Assembly (NCBI RefSeq): GCF_003326675.1
Contig: NZ_JPWF01000008.1
Coordinates: 165,974-229,973 of the forward strand
Length of the DNA stretch: 64,000 nt
Source: Thalassospira profundimaris
Lineage (GTDB): Bacteria; Pseudomonadota; Alphaproteobacteria; Rhodospirillales; Thalassospiraceae
Reading direction: 5' to 3'
This document shows, one piece after another, positions 31,299 to 41,938 of this stretch. The notes below the pieces were generated by a model. It was given only the letters and a program-made list of their open reading frames with translations, was not told the DNA's origin and did not search any database. Numbering within the stretch: position 1 is the stretch's first letter; each line of letters opens with the position of its first letter. The position numbers and the translations under genes were made by a program.

Positions 31299-32030
31299 TC
31301 AGTCTCCATTCGAAATAATCGTAAACGTCCCCTTTGCAGTAACAACGTCTGCAAAGGCACCCGGATTATGCAAAGAAAACACAATAACCGGAATATCATT
31401 TTCACGGGCCAAAGAAATAGCCGATGCGTCCATGACACGCAAATCTTTAGCCAAAACTTCCATATAGGTCAGTGTATCATAACGCACAGCCGTCGGATCG
31501 GTTTTCGGATCTGCGGTATAAACACCGTCAACCTGCGTCCCTTTAAGCAGTGCATCACAGCCCATTTCAACAGCGCGCAACGCAGCAGCCGTATCAGTGG
31601 TAAAGAACGGGTTGCCAGTACCGGCAGCAAAGATAACTACCCGGCCCTTTTCCATATGACGTACGGCGCGGCGGCGGATATAGGGTTCACAGACCGAAGA
31701 CATCGGGATCGCGGACTGTACACGGGTCTGAACCCCGTGGCGCTCAAGCGCGTTCTGAACGGCGAGCGCATTCATGATGGTAGCAAGCATACCCATATAG
31801 TCGGCAGTTGCACGTTCCATACCTTGCGAGGCACCTTTGACACCGCGGAAAATGTTCCCGCCGCCAATGACCACGCAAACTTCGGCACCCATGTCATGAA
31901 CGACTTTGATTTCACTGGCAATCTGGTCAACCGTTTCGGGATCAATCCCGTATTGCTGTTTCCCTAAAAGCCCTTCACCCGAGAGCTTAAGAAGAACGCG
32001 GCGAAATTTCAGTTGGCCGGTTTCTGCCAT
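31299..32030 (-). CDS. pyrH: UMP kinase
   Basis: Phosphorylates UMP to UDP; bacterial hexameric type, unrelated to eukaryotic UMP kinases. 243 aa, amino-acid kinase fold: [11 protein letters not shown] near 11-21, [11 protein letters not shown] near 54-64, [37 protein letters not shown] and DGVYTADPK. Separated from tsf by about 165 nt with a terminator-like hairpin, and 2 nt before frr. Confidence 0.98.
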   Translation of the reverse strand: MAETGQLKFRRVLLKLSGEGLLGKQQYGIDPETVDQIASEIKVVHDMGAEVCVVIGGGNIFRGVKGASQGMERATADYMGMLATIMNALAVQNALERHGVQTRVQSAIPMSSVCEPYIRRRAVRHMEKGRVVIFAAGTGNPFFTTDTAAALRAVEMGCDALLKGTQVDGVYTADPKTDPTAVRYDTLTYMEVLAKDLRVMDASAISLARENDIPVIVFSLHNPGAFADVVTAKGTFTIISNGD

Positions 32031-32093
32031 ATCTCAATGCCTCTTAAATGCCGATGTAACGCATTGCCCGGATCGGGAAATGCAGAATTCAGA

Positions 32094-32148
32094 TATAAAA
32101 AGACCGGCGAGTAACAGGGCGGATATGCGCTGCCGACCTCGCCGGTCT
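32094..32148 (-). terminator. terminator between tsf and pyrH
   Basis: On the minus strand AGACCGGCGAG pairs perfectly with CTCGCCGGTCT (11 bp) around a 26-nt loop, followed by TTTTATATC. It begins 48 nt after the tsf stop. Confidence 0.7.
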
Positions 32149-32195
32149 GGATCATACACGAAATGATGGCAAACGCACCATTCCGAACAGATGTT

Positions 32196-33119
32196 TTATT
32201 TGTTCAGCTGTTCTGCAACTTCAGCTGCGAAGTCTTTCTCTTCTTTCTCGATGCCATCACCGAGTTCGAAGCGAACAAAGCCCTTAAGGGTGATCGGCTT
32301 GCCAGCTTCTTTAGCAGCATTCGCAATCACGTCTTTGACTTTGGTTTCACCGTCAATAACGAAGGTCTGTTCAACCAGAACAACCTGTTCGTAATATTTA
32401 CGGATACGACCTTCGATCATCTTTTCGATGATTTCGAGCGGACGGCCCGATTCTTTCGCCTGGTCGGTCAGAACTGCTTTTTCGCGCTCGACCAATTCCG
32501 GATCCAGATCGTCAACCGTTGCCGAAGCCGGGTTGGTTGCAGCAATGTGCATAGCAATCTGTTTGCCAAGGCCTTCGAGAACAGCGGCATCAGCTTCGGA
32601 TTCCAGAGCAACCAGAACGCCGATTTTGCCGAGGTTCGCAGCAATCGCGGAGTGGATGTAAGAAGCAACCACACCGTTTTCGACCGACAGACCAGCCGAA
32701 CGACGCAGGGACATGTTTTCGCCGATGGTGGCGATCATGTGGGTAACCTGCTCTTCAACATTACGCGAAGTGCCCGGGAAAGCAGCAGCTTTCAGTGCAT
32801 CGATATCGCCATTGGCAGCAACTGCCTGGGTTGCGATCTCTGCAACGAACTTCTGGAAGTCTTCGTTACGCGAAACGAAGTCGGTTTCGGAGTTGAGTTC
32901 TACAACAGCACCGGAAGTACCGTTAACAGCAACACCAACCAGACCTTCGGCAGCAACACGGCCAGCTTTCTTGGCAGCAGCAGCAAGACCTTTGGTACGA
33001 AGCCAGTCAACAGCTGCTTCAAGGTTACCATCGGTTTCAGACAGCGCCTTTTTGCAATCCATCATGCCAGCGCCGGTGGTTTCGCGAAGCTCTTTAACGA
33101 GAGCAGCGGTAATAGCCAT
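32196..33119 (-). CDS. tsf: translation elongation factor Ts
   Basis: Nucleotide exchange factor for EF-Tu. 307 aa. The N-terminal UBA-like domain has [19 protein letters not shown] (near 8-26); the dimerisation core has [22 protein letters not shown] and a C-terminal coiled-coil/module ending VAEQLNK. Downstream of rpsB, separated by an 86-nt gap with a terminator-like hairpin. Confidence 0.98.
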   Translation of the reverse strand: MAITAALVKELRETTGAGMMDCKKALSETDGNLEAAVDWLRTKGLAAAAKKAGRVAAEGLVGVAVNGTSGAVVELNSETDFVSRNEDFQKFVAEIATQAVAANGDIDALKAAAFPGTSRNVEEQVTHMIATIGENMSLRRSAGLSVENGVVASYIHSAIAANLGKIGVLVALESEADAAVLEGLGKQIAMHIAATNPASATVDDLDPELVEREKAVLTDQAKESGRPLEIIEKMIEGRIRKYYEQVVLVEQTFVIDGETKVKDVIANAAKEAGKPITLKGFVRFELGDGIEKEEKDFAAEVAEQLNK

Positions 33120-33155
33120 TTTTTAAGCCCCTATTACGCGATCAGGTGAACACCT

Positions 33156-33186
33156 AACAAAACGGCGGCATGTTAGCCGCCGTTTC
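33156..33186 (-). terminator. terminator/attenuator hairpin between rpsB and tsf
   Basis: AAACGGCGGC-TAACAT-GCCGCCGTTT on the minus strand, then TGTTAGG. It starts 20 nt after the rpsB stop; with only a short U run it may act as a partial terminator lowering tsf relative to rpsB. Confidence 0.65.
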
Positions 33187-33205
33187 ATCAGGTACAAAAT
33201 GAAAC

Positions 33206-33985
33206 TTATGCGGAAGCTTCTTCTGCAGCTTCAACAGCAGCAGCTGCCTCGGCCGGAACTTCTTCCGCTTCGCCGAGATCTGCGCCAGAAGCAGTCATTT
33301 CTTCCTGGATACCATCCAGAACAGAACCGACAAACAGGTCGCAATACAGCTGGATCGCACGGATCGCATCGTCGTTACCCGGAACCGGGAACTGAACGTT
33401 TGCCGGATCAGAGTTGGAGTCAAGGATCGCAACGACCGGAATGTTCAGGTTTTTTGCATCCTGGATAGCAAGAGATTCTTTGTTGGTGTCAACCACGACG
33501 ATGATGTCCGGCAGACCACCCATGTCCTTGATACCGCCAAGCGCGCGCTCAAGCTTGTCGCGCGAACGGGTCAGGTTCAGGATTTCTTTTTTGGTCAGAC
33601 CTTCTGCACCAGAAGACAGGATCTCTTCCTGTTCTTTAAGGCGCTTGATCGAGTTGGAAACGGTGTTCCAGTTGGTCAGCATGCCGCCGAGCCAGCGATG
33701 GTTTACATAGTACTGGCCGCAACGCTTTGCAGCGTCTGCGATGATCGGGGAAGCCTGACGCTTGGTACCGACGAAGAGAACACGACCACCAGAAGCAGTT
33801 ACGTCGCGAACAGCCTGCATCGCGCGATGCAGCATCGGAACGGTTTCCTGCAGGTTCAGGATGTGAATGTCGTTACGTGCACCAAAGATGAATTTTTTCA
33901 TCTTCGGGTTCCAACGGCGGGTGTGGTGACCAAAGTGGACACCAGCTTCCATGAGCTGGCGCATGGTAAAGGTTGGCAATGCCAT
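33206..33985 (-). CDS. rpsB: 30S ribosomal protein S2
   Basis: Small-subunit ribosomal protein. 259 aa: [21 protein letters not shown] at the start, then [47 protein letters not shown] and [12 protein letters not shown]. The C-terminus is an Ala/Glu-rich low-complexity tail (about 232-259). ATG 33985 has AGGA six nt upstream; the in-frame extension to 34144 has no family similarity and falls in the leader. Confidence 0.98.
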   Translation of the reverse strand: MALPTFTMRQLMEAGVHFGHHTRRWNPKMKKFIFGARNDIHILNLQETVPMLHRAMQAVRDVTASGGRVLFVGTKRQASPIIADAAKRCGQYYVNHRWLGGMLTNWNTVSNSIKRLKEQEEILSSGAEGLTKKEILNLTRSRDKLERALGGIKDMGGLPDIIVVVDTNKESLAIQDAKNLNIPVVAILDSNSDPANVQFPVPGNDDAIRAIQLYCDLFVGSVLDGIQEEMTASGADLGEAEEVPAEAAAAVEAAEEASA

Positions 33986-34216
33986 AATAGTTCCTACCTT
34001 TTTCCGGTTAATACCTCCGCGAAAGGGAATTTCATGCCTCATGCATGAAACACCGGATGGACGAGTTGCCATATGACGGCAGTCGCCGCTCTTCCGCGTG
34101 CGATGTTCGGGGCGGGTTTTAATCCCGTCCGGCAAAGAATGCAACCCCTAAAGTACGCATTTCTGCGCGATCTGGAAAGCTTTCAGGCAATCACTTTTGC
34201 AATCGCCGATGAAAGG
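33986..34216 (-). promoter_or_regulatory. rpsB upstream leader region
   Basis: 231 bp between the dnaE stop and rpsB. On the minus strand it holds a GC-rich hairpin (about 34105-34129, one mismatch) and a perfect hairpin TTTCATGC-ATGAG-GCATGAAA (34050-34030) 45 nt before the start codon. S2 is known to control rpsB-tsf through its mRNA leader in other bacteria; that this leader does so is inference. Confidence 0.4.
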
Positions 34217-37200
34217 TCAGATTTCTTCGGCAAATTCCACACCCGGAATTGCGCCAATTGCCCCAATCAGGGACGGACCAACCTTGAACTTGTCATCAAG
34301 CTCGATCTCGGCCATGCGCCCGTCATCACAGACAGATGAAAGGGTCACAAGCCCCCGTCCCTTGCCCGCACCTTCAAGAAGTCCGCGGATTTCCGCCACA
34401 GGATCGGGACGGTTCAGGCGAATGCGGATGCCTTCCGCGGCACCGGCAACAGCCTGTTCCAAATCCTCGACCCGCTGACCCTGAATACGCAGTTGGCCAT
34501 CACGCATTTCGGCTGCCACCACCAGCAAGACCGGACGCCCGGCATTGATGATCTCCTTGTAGGCCGCCCATGCCTCTGCCCAGAACGCAACTTCGAAGCT
34601 GCCGGTCGGATCAGAGAACATGACAAAGGCGAATTTTGACCCGTTCTTTTTAGAGATCATCTCGCGGGCGTTGATCAGCGTTCCGGCAAGACGAATGGCG
34701 CCCTTGTTCTGGGCACGCATACGAGCCGGCAGTTCCTTGATCGGTGCGATCCCGATCCGCTGAATGCTTTTGCCGAATGTATCAAGTGGATGGGCCGAAA
34801 GATAAAAACCAATGGCCGAGAATTCCTCGGTCAGTTTTTCCATCGGCACCCAGTCGCGGTCTTCCGGCAACCGGATCTTGTCCTTGCCAAAGCCGCTGCT
34901 GTCACCAAACATCGAAATCTGGTCATCATTGCGGGCCTGCATTTCACGCTGGGCGACCGCAATAACCTTATCGACATTTTCAAACATGACCTTGCGGTTT
35001 TCAGTCAGGCAATCAAGCGCCCCCGCCCGCACAAGGTTTTCAAGCAAACGCTTGTTTACTGCACGGCTATCAATACGTGATGCAAAATCGGTTATATCCT
35101 TGAACGGTCCGTTGGCTTCGCGTTCGGCCACCAGACTTTCCATCGCGGCGTCACCGACATTTCGAACAGCCGCCAGCGCATAACGGATTTTGCGAACACC
35201 GTCGTGATTTTCGACCGAGAATGCCACTTCCGAGTTATTCACACATGGCGGCAGGATTTCGATCTCAAGGCGCTCGACTTCCTGCTTGAACACCGCAAGT
35301 TTTTCGGTGTTGTGCATATCAAGCGTCATCAAGGCGGCCATGAATTCGACCGGATAGTTCGCCTTGAGATATGCCGTCTGATAGGCCACCAGCGCATAAG
35401 CCGCCGCGTGGGATTTGTTAAAACCGTACGACGCGAACTTTGCCACCTGATCGAAAATGTCAGATGCCTGACCGCGATCAACGCCATTTTGTTCGGAGCC
35501 ATCAACAAACAGCCCGCGCTGCTTTTCCATCTCCTCGGCGATCTTTTTACCCATCGCACGGCGCAGCAAGTCAGCGCCGCCAAGCGAATATCCCGCCATA
35601 AGCTGGGCAAGCTGCATGACCTGTTCCTGATAGATCATGATGCCATAGGTTTCTTCGAGGATCGGCTGCAACATCGGGTGCATGTAATCAGGTTCTTCCT
35701 GACCATGCTTACGTGCGATGTAGTGCGGGATGTTATCCATCGGCCCCGGACGATACAGCGCCACGACAGCGATAATATCTTCAAGGGTATCAGGCTTCAG
35801 GCCGCGCAAAACATCCTGCATCCCCTGGGATTCAAGCTGGAACACGCCGACGGTTTCGGCCGCCGAAAGCAGTTTGAACGCCACACGATCGTCAAGCGGA
35901 ATTGCACTGATATCAAAGTTTTGCGGGACGTCTTTACGCTGCAACATCAACCGCACGGCTTCGATGATCACCGTCAGCGTCTTAAGACCAAGGAAGTCAA
36001 ACTTCACCAGACCGGCATTTTCAACAAACTTCATGTTGAACTGGGTTACCGGCATGTCAGAGCGTGGATCACGGTAAAGCGGAACCAGCGCATCAAGATC
36101 GCGGTCACCGATCACCACCCCGGCCGCGTGGGTCGAGGAGTTACGATAAAGCCCCTCGATCTGCATCGCGATCGAAAGCAGTCGATCAATATCGGGGTCT
36201 TCGCGCGCAATGCGTCGCAGATCCGGTTCCATGTCGATCCCTTCCTTAAGCGGAATCGGTTTGGCCGGATCACCCGGAATCATTTTACAGATTTTATCGA
36301 CATAACCATACGGGATGCTCAGAACACGGCCAACGTCACGTACGGCCGCCTTTGCCTGTAACTTACCAAAAGTAATAATCTGGGCAACGCGGTCGTGGCC
36401 GTATTTCTTTTGAACATATTCGATAACTTCGCCACGCCGATCCTGACAAAAGTCGACGTCAAAGTCAGGCATGGACACACGTTCCGGGTTAAGGAAACGT
36501 TCGAACAGCAACGAGAAACGCAGCGGGTCAAGGTCAGTAATGAGCAGCGCATAAGCCACAAGCGAACCTGCACCAGAACCACGCCCCGGTCCAACCGGAA
36601 TACCATGATCCTTTGCCCACTGGATAAAGTCGGCAACGATCAGGAAGTAACCCGGAAAGCCCATCTGGTTGATGATGCCAAGTTCATAATCAAGGCGTTC
36701 CCAGTAGGGTTTTGCGACTTCTTCTTTGTCGGCGTCCGACATGTCTTCGGTATAGACGTATTTTTCCAGACGACCTTTAAGGCCTTCTTCGGACATGTGG
36801 CGTAGTTCATCGACCTCGGTACGGCCTTCGCCGCAATCAAAAGGCGGCAGGATCGGATCGATCTTTTCAACATGCCAGGAACAGCGCTTTGCGATCAGAA
36901 GCGTGTTGTCGCAAGCCTCCGGGATATCAGCAAACAGATCACGCATTTCTGCGGCAGTTTTGAACCTATGATCCGGTGTCAGTTTCCAGCGGCCTTCCTG
37001 ACCAACAACCGCCCCCTGCCCGATACAGATGAAAACATCGTGAGCTTCGTACATGTCGACAGACGGGAAATAGCAGTTATTGGTCGCAACCAACGGCACG
37101 TTGTGATCATAGGCCAGCTTGATCAGGCCCGGTTCGACCTGATCTTCAAGTTCTTCGCCGTGGCGCTGCAATTCGATATAAAGCCGGTCACCAAAGATAT

Positions 37201-37702
37201 CTTTGAGCTGCGCCAGGCACGCCTCGACCTTATCAACCTGTTCTTCGGCCAAAAGCCGCGCCAGCGGCCCGGTCGGGCCACCTGTCAGGCAAATGACATG
37301 TTCGGAGTATTTACGAATGTGATCGTAAAGGGCCTTGGGTTCGCTACCGGCTTCGGACGTCATGTGGGCGCGCGACACAATTTTAAGAAGGTTGAAATAA
37401 CCTTCCTTGTTCTGCGCAATCAGCACCAGTCGATCCGGCATCGGTTCACGAGCAACCTTGCCCGCGGCTGGTTTGTCACCAAACCGCTCGACCCCCATCT
37501 GGACACCAAGGATCGGCTGCACCCCGCCGCCACTGAGTGCGCCTGCGAAATCAAGGGCACCAAACATATTGTCGGTATCGGTCATCGCAACGGCCGGCTG
37601 GCCATCAGCTGCACAAAGTTTGGCGAGCTCCTTCGTCGTGATGGCACCTTCGGCAAGCGAATAGTTGGTGTGAACACGAAGATGGACGAAACCGTTTTCC
37701 AT
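34217..37702 (-). CDS. dnaE: DNA polymerase III subunit alpha
   Basis: Catalytic subunit of the replicative polymerase. 1161 aa, DnaE1 type. PHP domain at the N-terminus (HLRVHTNYSLAEGA near 7-20). The polymerase core has GPGRGSGAGSLVAYAL (near 371-386) and PDFDVDFCQDRR (two catalytic Asp, near 411-422), then YGFNKSHAAAYALVAY. The helix-hairpin-helix region and an OB fold (KFAFVMFSDPTGSFEV, near 1020-1035) follow. Separated from lolD by a strong hairpin. Its neighbours lolD-lolC-proS upstream are conserved in alphaproteobacteria. Confidence 0.97.
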   Translation of the reverse strand: MENGFVHLRVHTNYSLAEGAITTKELAKLCAADGQPAVAMTDTDNMFGALDFAGALSGGGVQPILGVQMGVERFGDKPAAGKVAREPMPDRLVLIAQNKEGYFNLLKIVSRAHMTSEAGSEPKALYDHIRKYSEHVICLTGGPTGPLARLLAEEQVDKVEACLAQLKDIFGDRLYIELQRHGEELEDQVEPGLIKLAYDHNVPLVATNNCYFPSVDMYEAHDVFICIGQGAVVGQEGRWKLTPDHRFKTAAEMRDLFADIPEACDNTLLIAKRCSWHVEKIDPILPPFDCGEGRTEVDELRHMSEEGLKGRLEKYVYTEDMSDADKEEVAKPYWERLDYELGIINQMGFPGYFLIVADFIQWAKDHGIPVGPGRGSGAGSLVAYALLITDLDPLRFSLLFERFLNPERVSMPDFDVDFCQDRRGEVIEYVQKKYGHDRVAQIITFGKLQAKAAVRDVGRVLSIPYGYVDKICKMIPGDPAKPIPLKEGIDMEPDLRRIAREDPDIDRLLSIAMQIEGLYRNSSTHAAGVVIGDRDLDALVPLYRDPRSDMPVTQFNMKFVENAGLVKFDFLGLKTLTVIIEAVRLMLQRKDVPQNFDISAIPLDDRVAFKLLSAAETVGVFQLESQGMQDVLRGLKPDTLEDIIAVVALYRPGPMDNIPHYIARKHGQEEPDYMHPMLQPILEETYGIMIYQEQVMQLAQLMAGYSLGGADLLRRAMGKKIAEEMEKQRGLFVDGSEQNGVDRGQASDIFDQVAKFASYGFNKSHAAAYALVAYQTAYLKANYPVEFMAALMTLDMHNTEKLAVFKQEVERLEIEILPPCVNNSEVAFSVENHDGVRKIRYALAAVRNVGDAAMESLVAEREANGPFKDITDFASRIDSRAVNKRLLENLVRAGALDCLTENRKVMFENVDKVIAVAQREMQARNDDQISMFGDSSGFGKDKIRLPEDRDWVPMEKLTEEFSAIGFYLSAHPLDTFGKSIQRIGIAPIKELPARMRAQNKGAIRLAGTLINAREMISKKNGSKFAFVMFSDPTGSFEVAFWAEAWAAYKEIINAGRPVLLVVAAEMRDGQLRIQGQRVEDLEQAVAGAAEGIRIRLNRPDPVAEIRGLLEGAGKGRGLVTLSSVCDDGRMAEIELDDKFKVGPSLIGAIGAIPGVEFAEEI

Positions 37703-37724
37703 CGTAGTTAAACCCCGGAAAATA

Positions 37725-37775
37725 AGACAAAAGGCAGGTACGGCGTCACTTTGGGCAAAAGCAAAGCGACGCCGT
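37725..37775 (-). terminator. terminator-like hairpin between lolD and dnaE
   Basis: On the minus strand ACGGCGTCGCTTTG pairs with CAAAGTGACGCCGT over 14 bp (one G-U pair), loop of 8, followed by ACCTGCCTTTTGTC. The stem is very stable but the U run is interrupted, so it could be a terminator or an RNA-end protecting structure. Confidence 0.5.
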
Positions 37776-37801
37776 CAATCAGCTTAAAGAATTTTGACCG
37801 C

Positions 37802-38536
37802 TTAGGAAAGTTCGGCGGGATCAAGTTCGATCAATTGACCATCACGCAGGGTCACAACCCGGTCCATCTGGCGTGCCAGTTCCGGGTTATGGGTCGCAAT
37901 CAGCGACGCCAGACCGGTTTCACGCACCAATGTCATCAACATGCCAAACACCGTATCCGCGGTCTGTGGATCAAGGTTTCCGGTCGGTTCATCGGCAAAC
38001 AGGACGTCCGGCACATTGGCCAGCGCACGGGCAATCGCCACACGTTGCTGTTCCCCACCCGACAAACGGGCTGGACGATGATCCGCACGCTTTTCCAAAC
38101 CAAGACAGCGCAACAATTCAAGCGCGCGTTCTTCTGCTTGGGATCGTTTCAGGCCATTGATCATTTGCGGCATAACGACATTTTCCAGTGCGGAAAATTC
38201 CGGCAGCAAATGGTGATACTGATAAACGAACCCGATATGGTTCCGACGCATTTCAGTCCGCGCCAGATCGGACAGATCGGTGCTGCGTTTACCACCAATC
38301 GATACCAAACCGCCATCGGGCTTTTCCAAAAGACCGGCAATCTGAAGCAGAGTTGATTTACCGGCACCGGACGGGCCGACAAGGGCAACGATTTCGCCCT
38401 GATGAATTTCAAGATCAACCGATTTCAGAATTTCAAGCTGATCCGGGCCCTGATTGAAAATGCGATCAATCTTTTCAAGGCGCAGGACAACATTGCGCGA
38501 CCGCTGCTCGGCCGTGGTTTTGACCATATCACTCAT
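37802..38536 (-). CDS. lolD: lipoprotein-releasing ABC transporter ATPase LolD
   Basis: ATPase of the complex that releases outer-membrane lipoproteins from the inner membrane to LolA. 244 aa. Walker [10 protein letters not shown] (near 54-62), Q-loop in [16 protein letters not shown], signature [15 protein letters not shown], Walker [13 protein letters not shown]. Overlaps the 3' end of lolC by 8 nt. Confidence 0.96.
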   Translation of the reverse strand: MSDMVKTTAEQRSRNVVLRLEKIDRIFNQGPDQLEILKSVDLEIHQGEIVALVGPSGAGKSTLLQIAGLLEKPDGGLVSIGGKRSTDLSDLARTEMRRNHIGFVYQYHHLLPEFSALENVVMPQMINGLKRSQAEERALELLRCLGLEKRADHRPARLSGGEQQRVAIARALANVPDVLFADEPTGNLDPQTADTVFGMLMTLVRETGLASLIATHNPELARQMDRVVTLRDGQLIELDPAELS

Positions 38537-39779
38537 AACGAAGGGCCTCCACCGGGTCGAGGCGCGAAGCCCGCCATGCCGGATACACCGTTGCCAGGAA
38601 GGACAGCGTCAGAGACATCACACAGACCATCACAACTTCGCTGACATCCATGTCGGCAGGCAATTGCGACAGGAAGTAAATCTCGGCGTTAAACAGATCG
38701 GTTCCGGTCAGGCTTTGGATAAACTGACGGATATTTTCGATATTCAGACAGAACAGAACCCCGATAATCAGGCCGCTTAATGTACCCAATACACCAATGG
38801 ATGCACCGGCCAGGAAAAACACCTTCATGATGGATCGGCGTGTTGCCCCCATCGTGCGCAGAATGGCGATATCGCGTCCCTTGTCCTTAACCAGCATCAC
38901 CATGCCGGAAATAATGTTGAATGCCGCCACCAGAATGATCAGGGTCAGGATCAGGAACATCACATTACGTTCGACCTGAAGCGCGTTGAAGAAACCGGCA
39001 TTTGATTGCTGCCAGTTCACCAGTCGCAGCCGTTCTCCGGCAAGGGTGGTCAGCAACTGATCCATCGTATCGTCAAGGGTCGAGATATCATCAAGCATCA
39101 CTTCGAAATGCGTGATCTGTTCGGGCAGGCGGAAATAAACCTGTGCAGCCGAAAGCGGCATAAAGATAAAGCCGCTGTCATATTCATACATGCCAATGTC
39201 AAACAGACCGGCAACCGTATAGGCCCGCACACGCGGCACAGCCCCAAATGCGGTGACATTACCCTTGGGCGAAATCAGGTTGACCGTATCACCAACACCA
39301 ACGCCAAGCTTCATAGCCAGACGCGCGCCCATGATCACCGTGTCATCCCCCTTGAAGTCATCAAGCGAGCCAAAAACGATGTTATCGGCAATCGTTTTGC
39401 GTTTTTTGACATCTTCGGGGCGCATCCCGCGAACAATCGCACCGGTCGCACGACCGTTCTTGGAGGCCATCACCTGACCTTCAACGACAGGAACGGTCAG
39501 CATGACATTGCCGTTCTCGGCGATCTGCTTTTCAATTTTGGCGTAATCACCAATCCCGCCATTGCCCTGTGCATAGACAGAAATATGCCCGTTCAGGCCC
39601 AAGATGCGGCCAAGCAGTTCGGCACGGAAACCGTTCATCACCGACATGACAATAATCAGTGTCGCAACGCCAAGCATGATGCCAAGCAACGAGAAGATGG
39701 CGATGACGGAAACAAAGCCTTCCTGCCGACGTGGACGCAGGTAGCGAAAGGCCACCATACGTTCGAACGGACTGAACAT
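38529..39779 (-). CDS. lolC: lipoprotein-releasing ABC transporter permease, LolC/E family
   Basis: Membrane subunit of the Lol exporter. 416 aa: membrane helix near 26-50 ([25 protein letters not shown] split), a large periplasmic domain (about 55-265), and three C-terminal helices (about 270-410) in MacB/FtsX topology. ATG 39779 (start [17 protein letters not shown]) has AGGA ten nt upstream; the frame extends to 39857 without family features. Only one permease gene is present here, so it probably acts as a homodimer, unlike the E. coli LolC/LolE pair. Confidence 0.93.
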   Translation of the reverse strand: MFSPFERMVAFRYLRPRRQEGFVSVIAIFSLLGIMLGVATLIIVMSVMNGFRAELLGRILGLNGHISVYAQGNGGIGDYAKIEKQIAENGNVMLTVPVVEGQVMASKNGRATGAIVRGMRPEDVKKRKTIADNIVFGSLDDFKGDDTVIMGARLAMKLGVGVGDTVNLISPKGNVTAFGAVPRVRAYTVAGLFDIGMYEYDSGFIFMPLSAAQVYFRLPEQITHFEVMLDDISTLDDTMDQLLTTLAGERLRLVNWQQSNAGFFNALQVERNVMFLILTLIILVAAFNIISGMVMLVKDKGRDIAILRTMGATRRSIMKVFFLAGASIGVLGTLSGLIIGVLFCLNIENIRQFIQSLTGTDLFNAEIYFLSQLPADMDVSEVVMVCVMSLTLSFLATVYPAWRASRLDPVEALRYE

Positions 39780-39856
39780 GGGCAATCTATCCTTGTGGAA
39801 GCTGGTCAGGAAACGGAACAGAATATAACGCGTTATATTCATATCCGGAAATGGCA

Positions 39857-39880
39857 ACAGGGCAGCAAAAGCTGCCCCGT
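39857..39880 (-). terminator. weak terminator-like hairpin after proS
   Basis: GGGCAGC-TTTT-GCTGCCC (7 bp plus neighbours) on the minus strand, 15 nt after the proS stop, followed by TGTTGCCATTT; the poor U run makes it doubtful. Confidence 0.35.
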
Positions 39881-39894
39881 TTCAATCAGGTCGA

Positions 39895-41214
39895 TCAGGC
39901 GCTGATCTGGTTCAGAGCAGCTTCGAAAGTGACTTCTGTCTTTTCGCCGGTTCTGCGATTTTTCAGTTCAACCACACCGTTTTTCAGGCCCTTCGGACCG
40001 ATCACGATCTGCCACGGCAGACCAATCAGGTCCATATCGGCGAATTTGCCACCCGCACGGATATCACGATCATCATACAGAACCTCGATCCCGGCATTAT
40101 GCAATTTGGCATAGGCATCTTCGCATGCCGCATCACATTCATCATCGCCAGTACGCAGGTTGATCAAACCAACCTTGTAAGGTGCAACCGCATCCGGCCA
40201 GACAATGCCGTTTTCATCGTGCGATGCTTCGATCAGGGCACCGACAAGGCGCGAAACACCAATGCCGTAGGAACCCATCATGACCGGGACTTCCTTGCCA
40301 TCCGGGCCAAGAACCGTCGCGCCCATCGGCGCAGAATATTTGGTGCCGAAGTGGAAAATATGACCAACTTCAATACCGCGCGTCGCGATCAGGTCATCGC
40401 CAGAGATCGGGCTGTTATCCGCATCGTGCTTTTCTTCGGTCGCGGCATAGTCAACAAGCGTGCCCTGCACCCAGTTTTCAAGCGCCGTACGATCATTCAG
40501 GTCAACGCCCTGGCCGCTTAGGTCCTTTTCAAGCCACTTCTTGTCGCAGAAGACTTCACTTTCGCCAGTATCGGCCAGAATGATGAATTCGTGGCTCAGA
40601 TCACCGCCAATCGGGCCGGTATCAGCCACCATCGGGATGGCCTTTACACCAAGACGGGTAAAGGTCCGGCAATAGGCCAGAAACATCTTGTTATAGGCAT
40701 GACGCGAGCTTTCGTAATCGATATCGAACGAATAGGCGTCCTTCATCAGGAATTCACGGCCACGCATCACGCCAAAGCGCGGGCGGATCTCGTCGCGGAA
40801 TTTCCACTGAATATGGTACATCAGCTGCGGCAGCTGTTTGTAGGAACGAACATCCTTGCGGAAGATGTCGGTAATGGCTTCTTCGTTGGTCGGACCGAAA
40901 AGCATCTTGCGGTCATGACGGTCGGTGATGCGCAGCATCTCCAGACCATAATCATCATAACGGCCGCTTTCCTGCCACAGCTCGGCCGGCTGGATGGTCG
41001 GCATCAGCAATTCGTTGCAGCCAACGGCGTCCTGTTCTTCACGAACGATCTGCTCGATCTTTTTAAGAACACGGTAACCAAGCGGCAGCCATGAATAAAT
41101 CCCTGCCGTGAGCTGGCGAACCATACCGGCGCGCAGCATCAAACGGTGAGAAGCAATCTGTGCTTCTGACGGGGTTTCCTTCAGGGTCGGCAGAAAGAAC
41201 TGGGAAAGACGCAT
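39895..41214 (-). CDS. proS: prolyl-tRNA synthetase (short alphaproteobacterial form)
   Basis: Charges tRNA-Pro. 439 aa, class II; the short form without the editing insertion found in E. coli ProRS (572 aa). Motifs: [10 protein letters not shown] at the start, [17 protein letters not shown], motif 2 [24 protein letters not shown] (split) near 137-160, motif 3 [17 protein letters not shown] near 315-331, and the C-terminal anticodon domain. ATG 41214 is used; the TTG one codon upstream is the alternative. Confidence 0.97.
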   Translation of the reverse strand: MRLSQFFLPTLKETPSEAQIASHRLMLRAGMVRQLTAGIYSWLPLGYRVLKKIEQIVREEQDAVGCNELLMPTIQPAELWQESGRYDDYGLEMLRITDRHDRKMLFGPTNEEAITDIFRKDVRSYKQLPQLMYHIQWKFRDEIRPRFGVMRGREFLMKDAYSFDIDYESSRHAYNKMFLAYCRTFTRLGVKAIPMVADTGPIGGDLSHEFIILADTGESEVFCDKKWLEKDLSGQGVDLNDRTALENWVQGTLVDYAATEEKHDADNSPISGDDLIATRGIEVGHIFHFGTKYSAPMGATVLGPDGKEVPVMMGSYGIGVSRLVGALIEASHDENGIVWPDAVAPYKVGLINLRTGDDECDAACEDAYAKLHNAGIEVLYDDRDIRAGGKFADMDLIGLPWQIVIGPKGLKNGVVELKNRRTGEKTEVTFEAALNQISA

Positions 41215-41383
41215 CAATGCCTCGTGATGATCAAATCTGAATATGTGGGTGTTGAATACCTTGCCCGGAAAATGCGACAGCGCAGCCCGAAACGCAAGCC
41301 GGAACTTCGGTTATATGCGCCAGAAGTGATTAGTTTCCAATGATGGCAAAACTACGATGGTGCAAATCACCACTGTTTAGCGC

Positions 41384-41938
41384 TTATCGAAAACCTGCTT
41401 CACGACAGGCCGCAATCAATTCATCGCTGGCGGCATCATCGCCCAAGGGCTGATCATTGAAGTAAACCCGGCCATTGCGATAGGAAATCTTGCCGACCGA
41501 TTGTTCACCGCTCACCCCATCGGGAACCGCAATGCCACTATATTCAAAGAAGTCAATTGTCACCGGGAATTCGATTTCCTTTGGCAAGGACTGCAAAATG
41601 TTGCTTCCCCCGTTTAAATCGGCCCCTACCACCTTGTTACCATGCACATCAACACCGGGTTGATAGGCGACATCGGCATCAGGAACGTGCTTTACCAGCG
41701 CCTTGCAGGCTGACTGGGTGACCGTAATTTTTGGCGCAGCATTTTCTGGCACCGCCGTCGCAGCATCGCCGCCCCCCGTGGCCGGGGCATCCTGTGCGGA
41801 CGGGAACGGGGATTCGGCCTGTGCCATGACTGACGACGCCGAGCTGACCAGAATTCCCGCAGCAACCATGGCTAATAGTCTGATTTTATGACTTGAACCA
41901 CGGGTTAAAATAGGTTCGACCAATGGAATATTATACAT
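41384..41938 (-). CDS. conserved exported protein of unknown function
   Basis: Not assigned to a known family. 184 aa: signal peptide at about 17-41 (KIRLLAMVAAGILVSSASSV, cleavage near MAQA), an Ala/Gly/Pro-rich linker (about 42-68), then a compact domain (about 70-184). The domain holds HVPDADVAYQPGVDVHGNKV (85-104) and two Cys, 78 and 178, that could form a disulfide. The HVPxxDVAYxPGVDV string resembles uncharacterised proteins of other Rhodospirillales; this is from memory and unverified. Probably periplasmic. It lies between mce-DUF1467 and proS on the same strand, with over 150 nt to proS and no clear terminator. Confidence 0.8.
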   Translation of the reverse strand: MYNIPLVEPILTRGSSHKIRLLAMVAAGILVSSASSVMAQAESPFPSAQDAPATGGGDAATAVPENAAPKITVTQSACKALVKHVPDADVAYQPGVDVHGNKVVGADLNGGSNILQSLPKEIEFPVTIDFFEYSGIAVPDGVSGEQSVGKISYRNGRVYFNDQPLGDDAASDELIAACREAGFR

